The position numbers and the translations under genes were made by a program. A stretch of 20,225 nt of DNA from a virus, in IMG/VR virus record IMGVR_UViG_3300025853_000872, positions 1 to 20,225 of that record. One strand, given 5' to 3'. The notes beneath the pieces are model-generated. The model saw nothing but the letters and a program-made list of their open reading frames with translations, had not been told where the DNA came from and searched no databases. Shown here piece by piece: positions 8,112 to 16,186 of this stretch. How positions within the stretch are numbered: position 1 is the first letter of the stretch; each line of letters starts with the position of its first letter.

Positions 8112-9044
8112 ATGAGTTTATCAATTACAACAACGTATGCTGGAGAATTTGCTGGGAAATATGTATCAGCAGCACTTTTATCTGGAAATACAATCGCAAA
8201 CAACTTAATCGAAGTTAAGCCAAACGTAAAGTTTAAAGAAGTATTAAAAAGAGTAAATCTTTCTGGTGCTATTAAAAATGCATCTTGTGATTTTACAGAT
8301 GCTGGAGTAGTTGCTTTAACAGAGAAGATTATTGAGCCAAAAGAATTACAAGTAAATTTAGAATTGTGTAAAACTCCATTTCAATCGGATTGGGATGCAA
8401 CTGAAGCTGGTTTTTCTGCTTATACCGATATACCAAAAACTTTCTCTGATTACTTTATCGGATTAATGTCTGAATCAATTGCAGAGCAAACTGAAAAAGA
8501 TATCTGGGCTGGTGTAGCTAGTGATGGAAATTTTGATGGTTTTAAAACTTTATTAAATGCTGATGCTGGACATACTGGAGCAAAGAAAATTGCTGGTGTA
8601 GCAATAACTTCTGCAAACGTAGTAGAGAAATTAGGAGACATCGTAGATGCAATTCCAAGTGAAGTTTATGGAAAAGAAGATTTATATATCTATGTTGCAC
8701 AAAACATCTTTAGAGCTTACAAAAGAGCTTTAGGAGGTTTCCAAGCAAATGGAGTTGGAGCTGCTGGTGTTAATGCATTAGGAAACAACCAAGATATAGA
8801 CATCCAATACTTTGATGGTGTAAAAATTGTAGCTTGTAACGGACTTTCTGACAACAATGCAATTGCAGCACAAAAATCTAACTTATTCTTTGGAACTGGA
8901 CTTTTATCAGACCACAACGAAGTAAAAGTATTAGATATGGCTGACTTAGATGGCTCACAAAATGTACGTTTCATTATGAGATATACTGCTGGAGTACAAT
9001 ATGCAGTTGTTGAAGATATCGTATCTTACGGATTAGGATTATAA
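8112..9044 (+). CDS. major capsid protein (HK97-fold type)
   Basis: This 310-aa protein builds the head shell. Features fit an HK97-fold capsid protein of the Bacteroidota phage type: a short N-terminal arm, an early VLKRVNLSGAIKNASCDF stretch, a helix rich in EQTEKDIWAGVASDG (spine-helix-like), a GAKKIAGVAITSANVVEKLGD region, and a C-terminal A-domain/P-domain-like strand series (FDGVKIVACNGLSDN, VRFIMRYTAGVQYAVVEDIV). There is no long N-terminal delta domain, consistent with the separate scaffold-like genes upstream. Codon use is slightly richer in C/G-ending codons than the neighbours, as expected for a highly expressed gene. An intrinsic terminator follows closely. Confidence 0.8.
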   Translation: MSLSITTTYAGEFAGKYVSAALLSGNTIANNLIEVKPNVKFKEVLKRVNLSGAIKNASCDFTDAGVVALTEKIIEPKELQVNLELCKTPFQSDWDATEAGFSAYTDIPKTFSDYFIGLMSESIAEQTEKDIWAGVASDGNFDGFKTLLNADAGHTGAKKIAGVAITSANVVEKLGDIVDAIPSEVYGKEDLYIYVAQNIFRAYKRALGGFQANGVGAAGVNALGNNQDIDIQYFDGVKIVACNGLSDNNAIAAQKSNLFFGTGLLSDHNEVKVLDMADLDGSQNVRFIMRYTAGVQYAVVEDIVSYGLGL

Positions 9045-9068
9045 TCTAATAACAAACAATAGTAATGA

Positions 9069-9099
9069 GGGTAGGTGGTTAATCTGCTTACCCTTTTTT
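9069..9099 (+). terminator. intrinsic terminator after the capsid gene
   Basis: GGGTAGGT (9069-9076) can pair with GCTTACCC (9086-9093), including two G-T type pairs, around a 9-nt loop, followed at once by six T (9094-9099). It sits 25 nt after the capsid stop. No clear promoter is visible before the next gene at 9124, so it may attenuate rather than fully stop transcription. Confidence 0.8.
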
Positions 9100-9123
9100 A
9101 ATAACTTTAAAACATAAAACACA

Positions 9124-9651
9124 ATGGCTTGTTTACTTACATCTGGTAGAGCTTTACCTTGTAAAAGTAGTGTTGGTGGCTTAAAAGCAGCTTATTTTGC
9201 AGATTATGGTACGTTGGGAACAACTACAATAGCGTCTGGAGAGATTACTGCAATAAGTGGAACACCAGACTTCTTTAAATTTGATATCAAAGGTAATTCT
9301 TCACTAGAAACCACAATTAATAGTTCAAGAGAAAACGGAACTACATTTTACACACAGACTTTAAATTTAACTTTACCAGTTTTAGATAAAGCAACACAAG
9401 AGCAAATAAAATTATTGGCTACTGCACGTCCTCACGTTGCAATAGAAGATTATAATGGTAATTTCTTTTTAGTTGGTTTAGAACACGGAGCAGAAGTAAC
9501 TGGAGGTACAGTTGTATCTGGAGCAGCAATGGGAGATTTAAGTGGATTCACTTTAACTTTAGAAGGTCAAGAAACTAACCCAGCTTACTTTGTAACATCA
9601 ACTGTTATTACTGATAACGAAAGTGCAGTACAAATAGACCCTAACGCATAG
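9124..9651 (+). CDS. major tail tube protein
   Basis: This 175-aa beta-rich protein resembles tail tube proteins of Bacteroidota siphophages. It has an opening with two Cys (MACLLTSGRALPCKSS), then GGLKAAYFADYGTL, a core segment with TTFYTQTLNLTLPVLDKAT, a strand HVAIEDYNGNFFLVGLEHGA, and a Gly/Ser-rich turn leading to SGFTLTLEGQETNPAYFV. The tube fold polymerises as rings around the tape measure protein. It lies directly after the capsid gene and between two intrinsic terminators, so capsid and tube, the two most abundant virion proteins, may be expressed as a high-level pair. The separation from the tape measure gene by about 2.8 kb of head genes is atypical. Confidence 0.75.
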   Translation: MACLLTSGRALPCKSSVGGLKAAYFADYGTLGTTTIASGEITAISGTPDFFKFDIKGNSSLETTINSSRENGTTFYTQTLNLTLPVLDKATQEQIKLLATARPHVAIEDYNGNFFLVGLEHGAEVTGGTVVSGAAMGDLSGFTLTLEGQETNPAYFVTSTVITDNESAVQIDPNA

Positions 9652-9674
9652 GTTTTTTTAATTTTTTTCATTTC

Positions 9675-9708
9675 AAAAGGGTAGTCTTAATTGATTACCC
9701 TTTTTTTT
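9675..9708 (+). terminator. intrinsic terminator after the tail tube gene
   Basis: GGGTAGTC (9679-9686) pairs with GATTACCC (9693-9700) with a short TTAATT loop, flanked by AAAA upstream and a run of eight T (9701-9708). The A and T runs extend the stem, so it could work on both strands. It closely resembles the terminator after the capsid gene (GGGTAG…TTACCC). Confidence 0.85.
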
Positions 9709-9751
9709 GTTTTAAATAAATAAAAATACAAACTTTTAGTATTATATATAT

Positions 9752-10114
9752 ATGAAACATTTGTTACCTACAACTGATGCACAAACTATAAAGATTATAC
9801 CAAGAGTATATTCAACAAGTGTTACCATAAAATTAAGAGATGATAGTTCAAATAATGAGGTAACAATACTACCAACTGCTATAATCAATAAAAATTATGT
9901 AGAGTTATCAAATGTATTTACATTAATTGAGGGTAGATTTTATGATTTAAAAGTTTATAACGGACAAGAATCAATAACAGAAGCAGATATTATTTACAGA
10001 GATAAAATATTTTGTACTGCACAATCAACAAACCAATCTAACAACGAACACTATACAATAAATAAAGATGTGTACAAAGAAAAGAGTGGTAATAACGATT
10101 TTATAATACTATGA
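9752..10114 (+). CDS. conserved phage hypothetical protein upstream of portal
   Basis: This 120-aa protein is mainly beta in character in its first 85 residues (IKIIPRVYSTSVTIKLRDD, then a strand pattern to YDLKVYNGQESI), followed by a short polar C-terminal tail (YTINKDVYKEKSG). It resembles a small Ig-like or jelly-roll virion protein, but no family is recognised with certainty. It ends in an ATGA overlap with the portal gene, so the two are probably translationally coupled. A minor structural role, for instance decoration or connector, would fit but is unproven. Confidence 0.5.
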   Translation: MKHLLPTTDAQTIKIIPRVYSTSVTIKLRDDSSNNEVTILPTAIINKNYVELSNVFTLIEGRFYDLKVYNGQESITEADIIYRDKIFCTAQSTNQSNNEHYTINKDVYKEKSGNNDFIIL

Positions 10115-11937
10115 GTAAACGTATAAATAAATACAGAAAAACAACACCATCAAAAGCATCTAACTCAAAAGTTAGTTTTGTTAATCTATCTACTTACACT
10201 TCTCCAGAGATTGTAGAAACAAAGAATAAAGAATGGGTTGAGTTTGGTGCTGACAACAATTATTTTCAGTTCTTAATAGATAGAGCAAACGGAAGTGCTA
10301 CATCAAGTGCTTGTATTACTGGTATCTCTCAAATGATATATGGTAGAGGATTAGATGCAACAGATAGTTCAAAAAGACCAGAGCAATATGCAAGAATGTT
10401 ATCTTTATTTAAAAAAGATGATGTAAGACGTTTTGCATACGATTTAAAGTTAACTGGACAATGTGCAATACAAGTAATATACTCAAAAGACAGAAAATCT
10501 ATTGCTAAAGTAGAACATTTACCAATTGAGACTTTAAGAGCAGAAAAATGTGGAGCAGAAGATAAACAAGTACAAGCGTATTATTATCATCCAGATTGGG
10601 TTAATATAAAGCCATCTGACAAGCCTTTAAGAATACCAGCCTTTGGTGTTTCTGATACACCTAAACCAATTGAAATTTTATATGTTAAGCCTTATGAAGC
10701 TGGTATGTACTATTATTCTACTCCAGATTATCAAGGTGGGTTACAATATGCAGAGTTAGAAGAAGAAGTATCTAACTATCATTTAAACAATATAATGAAT
10801 GGACTTGCTCCATCAATGTTAATCAACTTTAATAACGGAGTACCAGACGAAGAAAAACAAACCTTAGTTGAAAATAAAATTAAAGCTAAGTTTAGTGGAA
10901 GTAGTAATGCTGGTAAATTTATACTTGCTTTTAACGATGATAAAGAATCAGCAGCAGATATAAATCCAGTACAATTATCAGATGCACATAATCAATATCA
11001 ATTTCTTTCTGAAGAATCACAAAAAAAGATAATGATTTCACACAGAATTGTATCTCCTATGTTATTAGGTATAAAAGATTCAAGTGGTTTTGGTAACAAT
11101 GCAGAAGAATTAGAAACTGCAACAGTATTAATGCAAAACACAGTTATAATACCTTTTCAAGAGCTTTTAACAGATGCATTTGACAAAATACTTGCCTTTA
11201 ATAATATTAGCTTAAATCTATATTTTAAGACGTTACAACCATTACAATTTGTTGATTTAGAAAATGTAAAGGATGAAGAAACAAGAGAGCAAGAAACTGG
11301 TGTTAAAATGAGTAAAGTTTTTAATGCTTTAGAAGACTTTGGAGAAGATGAAGATTTAGAAAACTGGGAATTAATTGATGAAAGAAAAGTTGATTATGAT
11401 ACAGAAGATGAATTAGACGAAGAATTAAACAAATTAAACAACCCTAAACTATCTTTATTGTCAAAAGTTTGGAATTTAGCAACAACTGGAACTGCTAGAC
11501 CAAATGCAAAGAGTGAGCAAGATGGAGAGAATGAAGAAGGAGTACAATTTAAAGTACGTTATCAATATGCACCTTTAAGAGCAAGTAACAATAGTAGAGA
11601 GTTTTGTAAGAAAATGGTAAATGCTGCTAAGATATACAGAAAAGAAGATATACAACAAATGAGCCAAAGAGCAGTTAATGCTGGATGGGGATTAAACGGA
11701 GCTGATACTTATGATATATGGTTGTATAAAGGTGGTGGAGATTGTCATCATTTTTGGATGAGAAAGACATATAGAGCAAAGAGTGCTAAAACAAAAGCAG
11801 ATGTTGGTAATCCAAATGCTGAAGTAAGTGTAAATAAAGCTAAAAAAGAGGGTTTTAAACCAGAGGTAAATGCTAAAGAAGTTGCAAAAAGACCAACGGA
11901 TATGCCAAATAACGGATTTGTAAATAAAAAGAGATAA
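10111..11937 (+). CDS. portal protein with C-terminal Cys/His extension
   Basis: This 608-aa protein probably forms the dodecameric portal through which DNA passes. The N-terminal two thirds has portal features: WVEFGADNNYFQFLIDRANG, a region ACITGISQMIYGRGL, FAYDLKLTGQCAIQVIYSKD, and a long helical part with SHRIVSPMLLGIKDSSGFG followed by EELETATVLMQNTVI. After an acidic linker (about 405-480) an extra domain begins, with SREFC at 495-499, a KEDIQQMSQRAVNAG helix and GGGDCHHFWMR at 541-551. This SRxFC…GGxxCxHxW pattern resembles C-terminal domains of some minor head (MuF-type) proteins, so the protein may be a portal fused to a head-morphogenesis-like module. The ATG overlaps the previous stop by 4 nt. 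The basic C-terminal tail has no recognised motif. Confidence 0.75.
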   Translation: MSKRINKYRKTTPSKASNSKVSFVNLSTYTSPEIVETKNKEWVEFGADNNYFQFLIDRANGSATSSACITGISQMIYGRGLDATDSSKRPEQYARMLSLFKKDDVRRFAYDLKLTGQCAIQVIYSKDRKSIAKVEHLPIETLRAEKCGAEDKQVQAYYYHPDWVNIKPSDKPLRIPAFGVSDTPKPIEILYVKPYEAGMYYYSTPDYQGGLQYAELEEEVSNYHLNNIMNGLAPSMLINFNNGVPDEEKQTLVENKIKAKFSGSSNAGKFILAFNDDKESAADINPVQLSDAHNQYQFLSEESQKKIMISHRIVSPMLLGIKDSSGFGNNAEELETATVLMQNTVIIPFQELLTDAFDKILAFNNISLNLYFKTLQPLQFVDLENVKDEETREQETGVKMSKVFNALEDFGEDEDLENWELIDERKVDYDTEDELDEELNKLNNPKLSLLSKVWNLATTGTARPNAKSEQDGENEEGVQFKVRYQYAPLRASNNSREFCKKMVNAAKIYRKEDIQQMSQRAVNAGWGLNGADTYDIWLYKGGGDCHHFWMRKTYRAKSAKTKADVGNPNAEVSVNKAKKEGFKPEVNAKEVAKRPTDMPNNGFVNKKR

Positions 11938-11940
11938 TAG

Positions 11941-12441
11941 ATGGCAACTGCATTATTTATAAGTAGAACAGATTTAGTAAAGAATAGTATTGTTGATGGT
12001 AACGTTGATACAGATAAATTCATACAATTTATTAAGATTGCACAAGAGATACATATACAAAACTATTTAGGGAGTAAGTTGTATGATAAAATATCAGCAG
12101 ATATAATTGCAGATAGTTTAACTGGTGATTATTTATCTTTAGTTACAGATTATGTACAACCAATGTTAATTCATTATGCTATGGTTGATTATTTACCATT
12201 TGCAGCATATCAAGTAAAGAATGGTGGTGTATTTAAACATACATCAGAAAATGCTGAAAGTGCAACAAAAGATGAAGTTGATTTCTTAGTACAAAAACAA
12301 AGAGATTTTGCAGAGTATTACACAAGAAGGTTTGTAGATTACATTTGTTACAATAGTACTTTGTTTCCAGAATATACAAGTAATACTGATTCTGATGTTT
12401 ATCCAGATAAAGATGTAAATTCAAGTAACTGGGTATTATAA
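11941..12441 (+). CDS. putative head-tail connector protein (DUF6712-like)
   Basis: This 166-aa, mostly helical protein has an N-terminus MATALFISRTDLVKNSIVDG, followed by a helix ending in HIQNYLGSKLYDKI, a central helix (PMLIHYAMVDYLPFAAYQV), a His-containing linker (GGVFKHTSENAE) and a C-terminal helix (DFAEYYTRRFVDYICYN). This helical-bundle pattern is typical of connector (gp6-like) proteins that attach below the portal. In Bacteroidota phages similar proteins follow the portal gene. It starts three bases after the portal stop, and its own stop overlaps the next ATG (TAATG). The DUF number is from memory of the family and was not verified. Confidence 0.6.
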   Translation: MATALFISRTDLVKNSIVDGNVDTDKFIQFIKIAQEIHIQNYLGSKLYDKISADIIADSLTGDYLSLVTDYVQPMLIHYAMVDYLPFAAYQVKNGGVFKHTSENAESATKDEVDFLVQKQRDFAEYYTRRFVDYICYNSTLFPEYTSNTDSDVYPDKDVNSSNWVL

Positions 12442-12539
12442 TGAAAGGGATGTATAAACCAAAAAATACAAATGTTGTTAAGTTAAAAAAGTATCTAACA
12501 AAAAAGACAAAAGATGGCAAACGAAATATATCCAGTTAG
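12441..12539 (+). CDS. 32-aa basic peptide
   Basis: A 33-codon reading frame starts at a TAATG overlap with the connector gene and runs 26 nt into the next gene. The product is very basic (KLKKYLTKKTKDGKR) with no recognised motif. The coupled start resembles other small genes in this phage (4400 and 6944), which is the main support. It may instead serve to carry ribosomes from the connector gene to the start at 12514, since the gap would otherwise be untranslated. Confidence 0.4.
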   Translation: MKGMYKPKNTNVVKLKKYLTKKTKDGKRNISS

Positions 12540-12705
12540 TTGGTGGGGTAGTCCAGTTCAAAATGGTTGGGGTGGTATTTATTATGATTTTGCATACCCA
12601 AGTGCAATACCTAGTTTATTAACTACATTACAAGCAAGAGCAACTTATTATGAAAACGTAACTTGTACAACTGCAACATTAACCGAATTAGAAAACATAG
12701 AATAA
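12514..12705 (+). CDS. 63-aa hypothetical protein upstream of tail fibre
   Basis: This small protein is rich in Trp, Gly and Tyr at the N-terminus (YPVSWWGSPVQNGWGG), then has a short helix (SLLTTLQARATYY). It has no membrane segment. It sits one base upstream of the tail-fibre ATG, and such close linkage suggests a fibre-associated virion protein or fibre cap. The family is not recognised. The reading frame is well placed in a packed operon, so it is probably real. Confidence 0.55.
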   Translation: MANEIYPVSWWGSPVQNGWGGIYYDFAYPSAIPSLLTTLQARATYYENVTCTTATLTELENIE

Positions 12706-12706
12706 G

Positions 12707-15001
12707 ATGGCAGATAATTTATTAGATAAAGCATCAATATTACTTACACCAACTGCATACAACGATGGAAGTATGTTAAGTATAAAGCCAGAGAATGGAG
12801 ATGGAGACTTTGACTTTTCAAGAAGTTCTGCTGCAACTAGGGTTAATGCACAAGGTTTAGTAGAAAACGTACAGATAATAAGTTCAGAGTTAGTTTCAAA
12901 TGGAGACTTTTCACAGATAGGTACAGAAGAAGTTTTAAACGGAAACTTTTCACAAGAAGGAAGTGAGCAAATTTCTAACGGGTCTTTTGATACAGATACT
13001 AAATGGACGACAAATACTGGTTGGTCTATAAGTGGTGGAAGTGCTAATTGTGATGGTACACAAAGCGGTAATACAACTTTAGTACAACAGAATGGAATTA
13101 AAGGTGCAATTATTGATTTTGTAGTGGGTAAAACATATAAGGTTAATTTTGATATAGTTGTAACAAGTGGGGTTATTACTCAACTAGAAGTCGCAAGTGG
13201 TGTTGATGGTAATGATATTACTACAAGTGGAAACTATACAACATACATAACGGCAGTATCTACAAATGATAGATTTACAATAACGGCAAATTCAGATTTC
13301 ATTGGCTCAATAGACAACGTTTCAGTAAAAGAAGTCGGACAAAATTGGTCGTTTGGTACTGGTTGGGGAATGGGCGATGGTAAGGCAGTTAAAGAAAGTG
13401 GTGTTTCTTCATACTTATTACAATCTATGATTTTACCCACTCCAAACACATATAAAGTAACTTTTACAGTAAGTGATTATGTTAGTGGAGATGTTAAATG
13501 GGGATTTACAAGTACAACTGCAAGTATTTTTGGTACTCCAAGAACGTCAAACGGAACTTATACAGAATATTTTAGTCACGATAGTGATACAATTGCATTA
13601 AGGTTTAGAGCAAGTTCTGATTTTGAAGGCTCTATAACAAACATCTCGGTTAAAGAAGTAGGGCAAGATTGGACGTTTGGAACGGGTTGGAGTATTGGAG
13701 ATAGCTCATTAAATGCTATTGGTGCTGGTGATTATGCAAAACAAACTAACGTATCAGCACAAAATACTAATGCTATTTTAAAGGTGCAGTGGACACAAGA
13801 TATTACATCGGGTACAAGATTAAGGTTTTTTCCAAGAAATTATAATGATAGTGCAACTGAAACTGTGTTGAGTGGAAGTGCAACTGATGGAGGTGTTTAT
13901 AATAATACTAATTGTACAGGTAGTGGAACATATACAATATATGTAAGTGTTACAGATGGGTTTTCATTTAAGTTACTAGCTGAATCTGGTAATAACGCAA
14001 CTATAACAAACGTCTCAGTTAAAGAAGTAACAGACGATACAGACTTACCAAGAATAGACTACACAGATGGTTGTGGAAATTGGTTGCTAGAGCCACAGAG
14101 TACGAACTTGATACCTTATAGTGAGGATTTTAGTTTATGGGCAAACGGCACTACATACACGACGCAAAATTATAGTGTTAGTCCAAGTGGTGAACAGAAT
14201 GCTTCCAGATGTTTATTCACTGGAGCAAATCAAAATATACAATTAAGTTTCAGTAACTCCGCAGAAACAACTGCATCAATATACGTCAAAGGAGTAAGTG
14301 GTGAGACAATAAGGTTTGGTACTTCATTTCAAGAAAATAACTTTACACTTGACGGTACTTGGCAAAGGTTATCAATAACAAGAAGTGTGAGTCCTTATAG
14401 CTTTGCAATAAGCATAAGTACTTATGGAGGCGCAACCGCTAGAGATATTGAAATTTGGGGCGCACAAGTAGAAAACTTATCATACGCAACCTCATACATT
14501 CCAACTAACGGAGCAACAAGCACTAGGCTACAAGATTTAGCAACCAATAGTGGTAACGCTAGTTTAATAAATAGTACAGAGGGTGTTTTGTATTGTGAAG
14601 CTGCAACTTTGGTAGACCCAACAGGAATTATGGTAATTGGTCTATCTGATGGAACTTTAGCTAATAGAATAAGTATTACATTTCATTCAACATTAAATAG
14701 AATACAAGTATATTCACAAAAAAATAGTAGTCAATTATTTAACATAGATACAACTTCAGTATCTAAAACAAACTTTAATAAAGTAGCAATATCTTATAGT
14801 AGTACATCTGCTAAACTATTTGTAAATGGAACTTTAGTTGCTTCTGCTACTCCTTCAGATATGTTTGCTGCTAATACATTAGATAGAGTAAATTTTGATG
14901 TTGGAAATGGTAGTTTAAATTTCTACGGAAAAACAAAAGCACTTGCAGTTTACAAAGAAGCATTAACAGACGCAGAATTACAATCTTTAACAACAATATA
15001 A
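12707..15001 (+). CDS. modular tail fibre / receptor-binding protein with carbohydrate-binding-like repeats and LamG-like C-terminus
   Basis: This 764-aa protein probably contacts the host surface. The N-terminal adaptor contains FDFSRSSAATRVNAQGLVE. It is followed by three NGxFS/D-type segments (SNGDFS, LNGNFS, SNGSFD), which mark the start of CBM4/9-like beta-sandwich units. The segment N(V/I)SVKEV recurs at about residues 204, 312 and 435, twice followed by GQ(N/D)W(S/T)FGTGW, so the middle is a tandem array of about 110-120-residue modules. A linker with DLPRIDYTDGCGNWLLEPQSTNLIPYSEDF leads into another beta-sandwich. The last about 140 residues (from about 624, EGVLYCEAATL to ALAVYKEALTDAELQSL) look like a LamG/concanavalin-type lectin domain. 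The repeat region uses more GC-rich codons than flanking genes, suggesting domain exchange. Confidence 0.75.
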   Translation: MADNLLDKASILLTPTAYNDGSMLSIKPENGDGDFDFSRSSAATRVNAQGLVENVQIISSELVSNGDFSQIGTEEVLNGNFSQEGSEQISNGSFDTDTKWTTNTGWSISGGSANCDGTQSGNTTLVQQNGIKGAIIDFVVGKTYKVNFDIVVTSGVITQLEVASGVDGNDITTSGNYTTYITAVSTNDRFTITANSDFIGSIDNVSVKEVGQNWSFGTGWGMGDGKAVKESGVSSYLLQSMILPTPNTYKVTFTVSDYVSGDVKWGFTSTTASIFGTPRTSNGTYTEYFSHDSDTIALRFRASSDFEGSITNISVKEVGQDWTFGTGWSIGDSSLNAIGAGDYAKQTNVSAQNTNAILKVQWTQDITSGTRLRFFPRNYNDSATETVLSGSATDGGVYNNTNCTGSGTYTIYVSVTDGFSFKLLAESGNNATITNVSVKEVTDDTDLPRIDYTDGCGNWLLEPQSTNLIPYSEDFSLWANGTTYTTQNYSVSPSGEQNASRCLFTGANQNIQLSFSNSAETTASIYVKGVSGETIRFGTSFQENNFTLDGTWQRLSITRSVSPYSFAISISTYGGATARDIEIWGAQVENLSYATSYIPTNGATSTRLQDLATNSGNASLINSTEGVLYCEAATLVDPTGIMVIGLSDGTLANRISITFHSTLNRIQVYSQKNSSQLFNIDTTSVSKTNFNKVAISYSSTSAKLFVNGTLVASATPSDMFAANTLDRVNFDVGNGSLNFYGKTKALAVYKEALTDAELQSLTTI

Positions 15002-15002
15002 A

Positions 15003-15317
15003 ATGCACATATACAAATTAGTTTTTGATACAGAACAACAAGGCAAACAAGTCTTAATTGATAACAACGTTTGGGAAGAAACAACAATAGAGGGTGTTAC
15101 GTCAATGCAATATATTAACGGAACAAAAGGTGTTGTAAATATTGGAAAAGTAATTAATCCACAAGCTACAACAGACCCAGAGCATCCTATTTATTATCCT
15201 GGTTGGGCTTATGACGTTATGAGTACAGATGAATTAGAATTAGAACAATACAGAGTTTATCCAAATGGCTCTGCTGCACATCAATTCTATGGTTATAAAA
15301 GAGCAGATGATACCTAG
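15003..15317 (+). CDS. small tail-fibre-associated hypothetical protein
   Basis: This 104-aa protein lies one base after the tail fibre stop. It is soluble, with motifs YKLVFDTEQQGKQVLIDN, a YINGTKGVVNIGKVI strand pair and a conserved-looking HPIYYPGWAYDVM. Nothing catalytic is evident. Its position suggests a fibre assembly chaperone or a further small virion protein, but the sequence does not identify it. It overlaps the start of the next gene by 11 nt if that gene begins at 15307. Confidence 0.5.
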   Translation: MHIYKLVFDTEQQGKQVLIDNNVWEETTIEGVTSMQYINGTKGVVNIGKVINPQATTDPEHPIYYPGWAYDVMSTDELELEQYRVYPNGSAAHQFYGYKRADDT

Positions 15318-15636
15318 AGCTATGACGCAAAAAGAAATAATATCAGAAATAAGAGAGGAGCAGAAAACTATGGCAGCAATGCAATATAGATTAGCTGCTG
15401 ATTTATCTACTTTTTTTAATAAACAAGAACTATTTAACCAACGTATATCTGACATATTAGATAATGACGAAAAGACAGACAAAAAAGGTTTAGTTTATGA
15501 AGTTGGAGAGTTATCAACTAGAATAGATAAAATTGAATTAAAAGAAAAAGTAACTGCTGGTAAAATTGCAGTAACTGTAACAATACTAACCTTTATTGGA
15601 GGAGTAGTTTTAAAAGCAATAAACATATTTGATTAA
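15307..15636 (+). CDS. XhlA-like lysis protein with one C-terminal membrane segment
   Basis: This protein is about 109 aa. The N-terminal 75 residues are charged and coiled-coil-like (MTQKEIISEIREEQKTMAAM, then a helix through DKKGLVYEVGELSTRIDKIE). The C-terminus carries one transmembrane helix (IAVTVTILTFIGGVVLKAI). This coiled-coil plus single C-terminal TM layout matches haemolysin XhlA-like proteins, which assist holin-endolysin lysis. Three in-frame starts exist: 15265, which overlaps the previous gene by 53 nt and is disfavoured; 15307, which has an 11-nt overlap like its neighbours; and 15322 (MTQKEII), with no overlap. I chose 15307, but 15322 is nearly as good. The stop overlaps the endolysin ATG (TAATG). 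Confidence 0.6.
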   Translation: MIPRAMTQKEIISEIREEQKTMAAMQYRLAADLSTFFNKQELFNQRISDILDNDEKTDKKGLVYEVGELSTRIDKIELKEKVTAGKIAVTVTILTFIGGVVLKAINIFD

Positions 15637-15959
15637 TGAGTAAATACTTTAAAGAGATTGAAGCTAATATGGATAAGAGGTTTTTATTTGTATTAGACGA
15701 AGCAAGAGAATTTGCTGGAATACCTTTTATAATAAATAGTGCGTATAGAAGTCCAGACCATCCAGAATCTATTAAAAACCCTACATCAAGTCATATAAAA
15801 GGATTAGCAGTAGATATAAAAGTAACAGATAGTGTAACAAGGTTTAAGATAATTGAAGCTCTTGTGAGTGTTGGTTTTACAAGAATTGGAATAGCAGATA
15901 CATTTATTCACGTTGATTTAGATTTAGATAAAACACAAAACGTAATATGGACATACTAA
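15636..15959 (+). CDS. endolysin, peptidase M15 family (D-Ala-D-Ala carboxypeptidase type)
   Basis: This 107-aa zinc peptidase probably cleaves peptidoglycan stem peptides for lysis. It carries the M15 signature: SAYRS (35-39), SSHIKGLAVD (51-60) giving the SxHxxGxAxD zinc motif with His53 and Asp60, and IHVD near 91-94 with the third ligand His92. The length matches compact phage M15 endolysins. There is no signal peptide, so export across the membrane probably depends on the neighbouring holin. It is coupled to the upstream membrane protein by TAATG and overlaps the next membrane-protein gene by 13 nt, forming a lysis cassette. It could instead be a virion-associated murein hydrolase, but the neighbours favour lysis. 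Confidence 0.85.
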   Translation: MSKYFKEIEANMDKRFLFVLDEAREFAGIPFIINSAYRSPDHPESIKNPTSSHIKGLAVDIKVTDSVTRFKIIEALVSVGFTRIGIADTFIHVDLDLDKTQNVIWTY

Positions 15960-16186
15960 ACAAAATACCAAAAGACAAACTACTACACTTCTTTGCTGGT
16001 AGTGTTATATTATTTTTATCATTACTTTTCTTTAATACACTTGCATCAATATCTATAGTTGTATTTGTAGCACTTATAAAAGAAATTGTTTATGATGACT
16101 TTTTAGGTAAAGGTACACCAGAAGTTCAAGACTTTATTTATACAATCTTACCTTGTTTATTTCACTTAATTAATATTTTATTCTAA
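15947..16186 (+). CDS. small membrane protein of lysis cassette (DUF2279/YfiM-like)
   Basis: This 79-aa membrane protein has the pattern DKLLHFFAGSVILFLSLLFF, then a second hydrophobic segment (ISIVVFVALIKEIVYDDFLG) and a third near the end (FIYTILPCLFHLINIL). The combination DKxxHFxAG, KExxxD and DFxxT resembles small putative lipoprotein/membrane proteins of the DUF2279/YfiM type, which occur in phage lysis modules with unknown role. No signal-peptidase II lipobox is seen. It may be a holin or holin partner. It overlaps the endolysin end by 13 nt and ends in TAATG with the next holin gene. Confidence 0.55.
   Translation: MDILNKIPKDKLLHFFAGSVILFLSLLFFNTLASISIVVFVALIKEIVYDDFLGKGTPEVQDFIYTILPCLFHLINILF

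Noticed and set aside
15265-15306. Upstream start for the XhlA-like gene
   Set aside because: It would overlap the preceding gene by 53 nt and add a segment of no visible function; 15307 or 15322 is better.
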